64,000 bases of DNA from Gaertneriomyces semiglobifer (Eukaryota; Chytridiomycota; Chytridiomycetes; Spizellomycetales; Spizellomycetaceae), in the NCBI GenBank assembly GCA_025558075.1, contig JAHLKF010000024.1, positions 1 through 64,000 on the forward strand, in the 5' to 3' direction. Positions 58,569 through 64,000 of the stretch are shown piece after piece. Made by a program: the position numbers and the translations under genes. The notes beneath the pieces were generated by a model. It worked only from the letters and a program-made list of their open reading frames with translations. It did no database searches and was not told where the DNA came from. Numbering within the stretch: position 1 is the first letter of the stretch; each line of letters opens with the position of its first letter.

Positions 58569-60389
58569 ACGTCACATCGAAGATATTTTCATCTATAGTT
58601 ACAATAAACCGCGAGAGTTTAAAGCCTGATTCAGGATCAGATGGCAGGATCCTTGTGGTTTCACTTTGACTCCATAAAGTGCACGGTAAACACACATAGA
58701 CAATATTTATTTCGTCCAAACGGCAGCTCCCTTTGACATGTTAACAGTAGCGGTATCGCCCTGTCGGGTTATACTCAAACGAGGTGAAGTGCCAAAGGCG
58801 CCAATGGCCATATGTGCTGCTGTGCATGGATGCTAACAGCCTGCTGGCGCCGCGTGCTGCCAGAAGATGATGGGGTGCGTCCCGCGTATCGTGCTGGACC
58901 CGTGGTACTCGTTACACTTTCATCCTTGGTTGGACTCTTAGTTGCCCGTGCTGGTTTTTACAAAAGTGTTTGGGTTCACTCACCTTCCTCACTACTAAGA
59001 AACTGCGCTTGCACAACCCATCGATCTCGGAACCGGACACGGATCAGTGTGTTGGGATACGTTTTCTGTCGTGCTGGCTTCCTCTCTATCAGGCATAACT
59101 TTGGTCATGAGCGGTGCATTTTCATTGGCTTGCGAGCAAGATTCGGAGGATTGAATTAAGAATTTAACCTCTGCTGAGGTCGGTTCGAAAAAGGGTTCTT
59201 AGGTCAACTGGTAAGGTTTAAGTGTAAATAATGATCTACTGGGCAGTTTCGGGTTTAACAGCAGCTCACCTTGTGCGTTGCGCGCGTAATTGTTACTGGT
59301 TTATACCGTACATGTCCAGGTGCCCGTAGTGCCTGCTGGTACCACCTGCAAAGCGGGTCATGTGATCTGATAACTATGTATGAACTCTGTACGCCCTTTG
59401 TCCTTGGTAGGCATTGCAAACATCCAGTGCAGCCTACGTTGCAAACATCCATTGCAAACATCCAGTGCGTAGGGCTGCCCCGTCCTTTATATATCCTAAA
59501 TTGCCGGAGGGTGATCAGATAATCCATCCTGTCTCCTTTGGTCCTTGAATTGTTTTTGTCTTCTCTGTTATCAATTGCTTGTAGGTGGGAAGGCTTGCCC
59601 AACATCCCGCAACCTGTGTACGTGCGCCTGCGAGATAGGCCCGCTCGCCAGCCAGCCCTCCTATACAGTTCTTGACGCACCAACCAGCGAGCGAGTTGGG
59701 GGACTGAGGCCGAGCGGCACCAACTGGTTGACCTGGAGTACCCTATCCAGGCTAGTATAATGCCTCGGCTCGCCGTCTCCTTGTAAACATGTTGTGTCAA
59801 ATGCGGACATTTAAGCGTCCAGTCTGTCCACAAGGGCCTTTGCATTGTGTTTTGACCACTTTCATGACCGGCCCAAAGCCGAAACGGACGTGCTAGTGGA
59901 CGCATCGATCGACGTCCTGCCGGATAATGTTGAGGACAAGCAACGATGCATCTCAATAATACATCCGCACACATATGATTGTCTTCCTCCCCAACGCGAA
60001 GCTTCAACAGATCCATCGAGCAGTGCATGCCAAGATCTAGTAGTGGTGAAAGCAGAGACGCAAAGCACATGCATGTTCCTAGAAGATCGACCGTCCGACC
60101 GTCCACTCTTGACCGAATTGTAGGACCATGCTAGGAGATGAAGGAGGTTACGTCTGCTGTGTGCTATTTTCTATGGGGAAGTGTAGACTGTTGGGAGGTC
60201 AACGAGTTTCCAAAGCGCGTAGCGGAGTTTCGTAAGCAAGAGCCCGGCTTACGTAAATCAGTCATGAAAGTGTTTACAGGCAGCAGCTTTTTGAATATGT
60301 TCCAACTGTTTTTTGAATAGAGTTGTCTTCATAAAGCAGCATCTTTGCCAGAAGAACGATGAAAAGCATTATCGTCTAGATATGTAATA
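58569..60389. other. Gene-poor interval
   Basis: About 1.8 kb. A long minus-strand open frame (59255-60106) is cysteine-, arginine- and histidine-rich with no protein-like pattern and is probably accidental. Short direct repeats of GCAAACATCCA(G/T)TGC occur at 59415-59467. Nothing else is supported. Confidence 0.35.
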
Positions 60390-60407
60390 TTGGCTACCGA
60401 ACGTGAG

Positions 60408-60707
60408 ATGGATAGAGATTTCGATCGCTTCGTGTACTTCATCCCACGCCAACCCCACCGTCATGATGGCGGACTTCTTTCAGAGATTGCACGCATCTAT
60501 TTGCCCGAAAAGTTGAAACTCATAGTTTTGCGGGACTTGATGGAAGCAGCCTTAACGCGGGAAAGACTTGGAGAGTTCAAATTTGGTGGAGCGGCCCACT
60601 TAAAGAGAGAATTCAACCTTGGACAATATCGCTGGGTAACCACGATAAAACAATATCATTCCGATTACAAATCCACTGTTGCCTCAGGGGACATACAACT
60701 TTATTAA
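60408..60707 (+). CDS. Small hypothetical protein
   Basis: 99 residues from ATG 60408. Composition looks real: DFDRFVYFIPRQPHRHDGGL, ARIYLPEKLKLIVLRDLMEA, FNLGQYRWVTTIKQYHSDY. A GTTGCC/CAG pair near the end could be an intron that would extend it into the following open frame. No family recognised. Confidence 0.35.
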   Translation: MDRDFDRFVYFIPRQPHRHDGGLLSEIARIYLPEKLKLIVLRDLMEAALTRERLGEFKFGGAAHLKREFNLGQYRWVTTIKQYHSDYKSTVASGDIQLY

Positions 60708-60758
60708 CATCAAACTACCTAATGACGGGTTCATCTACAATCCTGAATTAGAAACAAA

Positions 60759-61022
60759 TCACGAGCACGCCGCCCCTATAAAACCGACTATGCCCGGAGA
60801 AAGATGTTCGGTCATGATCAAGAAGGCCGTAATTATTTTGTACTTTGAGCCGACATTGAGCGAGACATCCGAGGCGACTGCAGCCAGAATCTCATGGGCG
60901 ACCCACAGTTCCTGCTCTGTTTGGACAGGGAATGCATCAACATATCGCGTGAACTCTTCGAGGATAGGTCGTCTGTCAGCGGCGATTTCCGGGTGATCTA
61001 AGAGGCATTCCCCCAGTCGCAC
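60759..61022 (-). CDS. Small hypothetical protein
   Basis: 87 codons from ATG 61022, with a helical sequence (RPILEEFTRYVDAFPVQTEQ; ELWVAHEILAAVASDVSLNV) that looks more protein-like than the opposite strand. It ends 50 bases from the plus-strand small gene. It begins 31 bases from a MITE-like element, which may have truncated it. Unknown function. Confidence 0.35.
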   Translation of the reverse strand: MRLGECLLDHPEIAADRRPILEEFTRYVDAFPVQTEQELWVAHEILAAVASDVSLNVGSKYKIITAFLIMTEHLSPGIVGFIGAACS

Positions 61023-61052
61023 ATAGTCGTACCAGTTATAGCACCGTGCGTA

Positions 61053-61199
61053 GGTTATTTACGACTATCAAGCCCGAGAGCTGCGTTTGCCAGGTAGGTC
61101 GAGTGCAGAACACTGATCGCCAGAGACTTGCGAGGGCTATTCTACACTGCACGAGACCACCAAGCAGCAGTTCGAGGGCACTGATAGTCGTAAATAGCC
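61053..61199. repeat. MITE-like element with 18-base terminal inverted repeats
   Basis: Terminal arms 61053-61070 and 61182-61199 (GGTTATTTACGACTATCA and its complement) match at 17 of 18 positions, enclosing a 147-base element without coding capacity. Family not recognised. Confidence 0.7.
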
Positions 61200-61215
61200 C
61201 GCAACAAGCGTGCTA

Positions 61216-61479
61216 TCACTGATTAATGCCACGTTTGGAGGGCTTCGAGAGGATGAACAGACATATAATAATTATGCACATGGAAGGCAGCCCTACAACC
61301 CGAAGTAATCTGAACAGCACTGCCAACACTAGCACTAGGAGAAGAGCTGCTACATGTTGACTCCTTATTGCAGCACCAATGATGCTCTGTCTGCGTTCCA
61401 ATACTTGTGACCTTGTTGGATTAACTTGAGCTGCAACAGTCCGCATTGCCGCAATGACCGGAGCTTCACCATAACTCAT
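61216..61479 (-). CDS. Possible small single-pass membrane protein
   Basis: 87 codons from ATG 61479. Residues about 44-75 are strongly hydrophobic (AALLLVLVLAVLFRLLRVVG, MCIIIICLFIL), followed by a short basic tail. Could be a small membrane protein or an accidental frame; no homologue recognised. Confidence 0.3.
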   Translation of the reverse strand: MSYGEAPVIAAMRTVAAQVNPTRSQVLERRQSIIGAAIRSQHVAALLLVLVLAVLFRLLRVVGLPSMCIIIICLFILSKPSKRGINQ

Positions 61480-62081
61480 TGCTGTTAGCGTAAATCAGAT
61501 ATCATACTCATGTGTGCATTCGTTTTTCCCACGGCTGTCGGCGAGATCACGATCGGGGCCATTGCTAGGGGACTATTAACGAGTACTAGTCCCCGAGAAA
61601 GAGTCCTCCGCTGGAATTAGTTCATATTGTGAAGCTCGAAACAGTAGAACTTAAGACTTCCCAAGATGACATGATAGCGGCTCGGAAGGAATTCAAAATC
61701 TCAGACTTGCATGAAATGACGGAGACTCTGCATGTTAGGCTATGTATATAAGGGATGTCCGAAAAATGCGAGGATGTGACAAACAAACATGGACCATGAT
61801 CGACATCAAGAATGCACTCAGGCTGCAGGTAGACGGTACACAATGGGATTATCACAACATGTGGTTTCACGACTCAGCGCGGACCAACGACAAAGAGGAA
61901 GTAGAAGACCTGGATTCCGTCCGGGAAGACCAATTGCGTGTAAGGACCTCGTACGTCCTTGTGTACCGGGACAGACCCGAATCGGGTCAGCTCCGTACCC
62001 GGGTAGACGGTACAGAGTCCTGTACCGTTCCGGATAAAAGTGCAAGCCACATGATAGCACCCCTTACGGGAAGGTGCGTTT
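61480..62081. other. 3' flank of the ABC transporter gene
   Basis: About 600 bases with no supported gene. Contains a self-complementary GTACC-rich segment at 61960-62035 (GGGTAGACGGTACAGAGTCC and related pieces). Confidence 0.3.
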
Positions 62082-64000
62082 CTAACTATGTTTAAGCATA
62101 TCCGCAAAGCGGCCATCCAAAGCAATCAGCGCCGCCGGGGTGTCAAACTCTACAACCTGTCCAGCGTCGAGGACCAAGATGCGATCCGCGTTCATGACAG
62201 TTCTCAGGCGGTGCGCTATAATGATGACGGTGCACCCCTTGAACGCCGACTCAAGGGCGCGCTGAACGGCATCGTCCGTTTCTTGGTCAATGGAGGAGGT
62301 GGCTTCGTCCATTACCACGATTTTGGAGCGGTGAAGGATCGCCCTTGCAATGCAAACGAGTTGCCGCTGACCGGTCGACAGAAACTCGCTGCCGTTAACA
62401 ATTTTAGCGTCCAGTCCACCATCAAGTGATGCGACCGCTGACCGCACAGATGCCGCATCGAGCGCCGCCCAAATTGTGTCATCGTTGAACAGTCCCTCAG
62501 GATCCAAATTGGTGCGAACAGTGCCCGAGAATAAAACTGGCTCCTGGGGAATGGCCGTAATACGTGATCGCAAGTCAGCCAATCCAACCGTTGATATCGC
62601 GACACCATCAATAAAGATACCACGGTCAAGGGCCCATGATGGTTGGTGGTCGGACGACTCGGCTTGCTCGATAATCCGAAAGAGTGCCGAGACCATGGAC
62701 GATTTCCCTGCACCCGTTCGACCCACTGAGTGGAAAACGCAGTATTAGAAAGAACCGTATGCAGAAGGCAGAGGACGGAAGATATTTAAGAGGAAATGGG
62801 TCACATACCAATGCCAATCTTCTCCCCACCACGTATCTTCAAAGTAATGTTCTTCAATGCCAGTTCAGCGCCTTCATTATATCGCGCAGAGTATTCCTTG
62901 AACTCGATCTCTCCTACGCTAGGCCAATTTTCAGGTACGGTCCCGTTACAGTGCTCCGGTGCCTCCTGAGGCATGTCGATGTGGTTGCAGACGCGCTCCA
63001 CCCCAACCATGGCCATATTCATCATTCCCATCAAGTTGACCAACATGGTGACCATCGCAGTCCAACTGATAAGATAACTCAAACCCAAACCTACGGCAGG
63101 TGCATCAAGTCGATCGGCGTATTGCACTGAAAGTGCCGCAGCGCCAAAAAGAACTATACCGCCCAGAAGATTGGAATAGAGAGACAACCAGCGGTCTGCA
63201 AACATAGCCAGGTATGAGGCAGATTGCTCGTTATCCACCAGGGAGGAGTTTCGATTCATGAAAAAGCTTTCGCATTTGAAGGCACGAATGGTCGCCAGAC
63301 CGTCAATAGTTTCCGACAAGTTTGAGCACAACTAATAACGTGGCGTGACTTAGCCAATGTTTCAAGGTTTACAAACGTAGGTGGAAGGCCACTTACAGGT
63401 TCACGCAGATTTGCTTGAAGACGATTCAAAGATAATGCAGTGTCCAAGAAATACTGAACCAGCATATATGACGATACTCCTGTGTCGGTTCAGAGTCAGT
63501 TGTCACGTCACTTCTATAACACTCAGAGCAGTGGAATTTACACGGCTAGTACTTTACCCAACGGTACAACAATAGCAATCAAGATCGGCGTATTCACAAA
63601 AGCCGGTAAAAGATTCGCAACAATTCCCGCAATGATGCTTACCGCCGACATGAATGCAGGCGGCAAGGATACATCTATCATTCCCAAATCCATAGTGAAC
63701 CGCGCCATTACCCGGCCGACCGGGGTCCCCTCAAAGTAGTTCAAGGGTTGCCGAAGGACGGTAGCGAGCATAGATGCATGAAGTTCATAAGAAGCACGCA
63801 GGGCGCAAATTCCCATCCAGACGTAGCCGGAAATCGGTACGGCCATCACGGTAATCAGGACAAAAGCGGCATATATGCCTAGGAAAAAGCCAATACTATA
63901 ACTGTTGACGTTGCTAGTCCAGAAGTGTAGCCAGTATCTGCTACCGAGAGAGACACCCGTTCCGGCAAGGACGCTGAACACGTAGAGCATTAATAGGGGA
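62082..64000 (-). CDS. ABCC (MRP-type) ABC transporter, C-terminal half, truncated by window edge
   Basis: Minus-strand exons, last stop at 62082. The visible part is transmembrane domain 2 and nucleotide-binding domain 2. TMD exons: 63990-63554 or so (LHFWTSNVNSYSIGFFLGIY; TVLRQPLNYFEGTPVGRVMA; RFTMDLGMID), a short exon about 63393-63474 (FLDTALSLNRLQANLREP), and 63331-62810 (ETIDGLATIRAFKCESFFM; LSYLISWTAMVTMLVNLMG; VGVERVCNHIDMP). NBD2 follows an intron at about 62740-62805: Walker A GRTGAGKSS, Q-loop ITAIPQEPVLFSGTVRTNLDP, ABC signature LSTGQRQLVC, Walker B KIVVMDEATSSID and H-loop IIAHRLRTV. The signature LSTGQ is a mild variant of LSVGQ. These pumps export conjugates or drugs across the vacuolar or plasma membrane. 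The 5' half is outside the window. Confidence 0.93.

Noticed and set aside
59255..60106. Minus-strand open frame of 283 codons
   Set aside because: Strong bias to Cys, Arg, His and Trp without hydrophobic patterning; likely a chance frame in GC-rich DNA.

Overview
The window reads as eukaryotic nuclear DNA, most likely from an early-diverging (chytrid-type) fungus. The hints are genes split by short introns, a Crinkler-like nuclease-kinase gene, two class C GPCR genes, an oxysterol-binding protein, an ABCC transporter, and a nest of Ty1/copia and Ty3/gypsy elements with chromodomains. The host lineage is inference; no rRNA or other taxonomic marker is present.

Positions 1 to about 21,500 are different: densely packed, intron-less, AT-richer genes on both strands that together form an endogenous Polinton-like virus or virophage-like element. 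I recognise a long fibre gene broken by stops (1-4354, running off the left edge), a response-regulator protein (4540-5214), a primase plus SF3 helicase with a frameshift (5914-8402), small cysteine-rich proteins, a CCHC zinc-knuckle protein (9971-10732), a major capsid protein (11830-13065), a penton-like minor capsid protein (13715-14443), an A32-type packaging ATPase (14485-15198), a retroviral-type integrase with a C-terminal chromodomain (17304-18539) and a tyrosine recombinase (19312-20958). Two repeat families are shared across the element: a roughly 220-245 bp module (copies at 5.6, 9.5 and 21.1 kb) with GTAGCC clusters around an AT-rich core, and a CTCCAGGAG palindromic repeat found in five intergenic gaps. 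Six in-frame stops in five genes can each be explained by one C-to-T change, while capsid, penton, ATPase and integrase genes are open, so the insertion looks fairly recent and decaying.

Positions 21.5-22.3 kb carry palindromes and a fragment of a nuclease-like host gene. That gene is interrupted at a GACCA target site by a composite retrotransposon (22318-33317). The composite is best read as a copia element that received a gypsy chromovirus, which in turn received a second copia, followed by copia-copia recombination. The copia element also has a chromodomain-like segment.

Positions 33.3-48 kb hold host sequence: poorly resolved spliced genes, two pairs of direct repeats, a Crinkler-like gene (38985-40217), an oxysterol-binding protein gene (43018-44464), and gene-poor or degraded stretches. 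Positions 48.0-58.6 kb hold two head-to-head paralogous receptor genes, each with a secreted beta-helix ectodomain, a cysteine-rich EGF-like segment, a class C 7-TM domain and a PH-like tail. After a gene-poor interval with a small MITE-like element, the window ends inside an ABCC-type transporter gene (62082 to right edge, minus strand).
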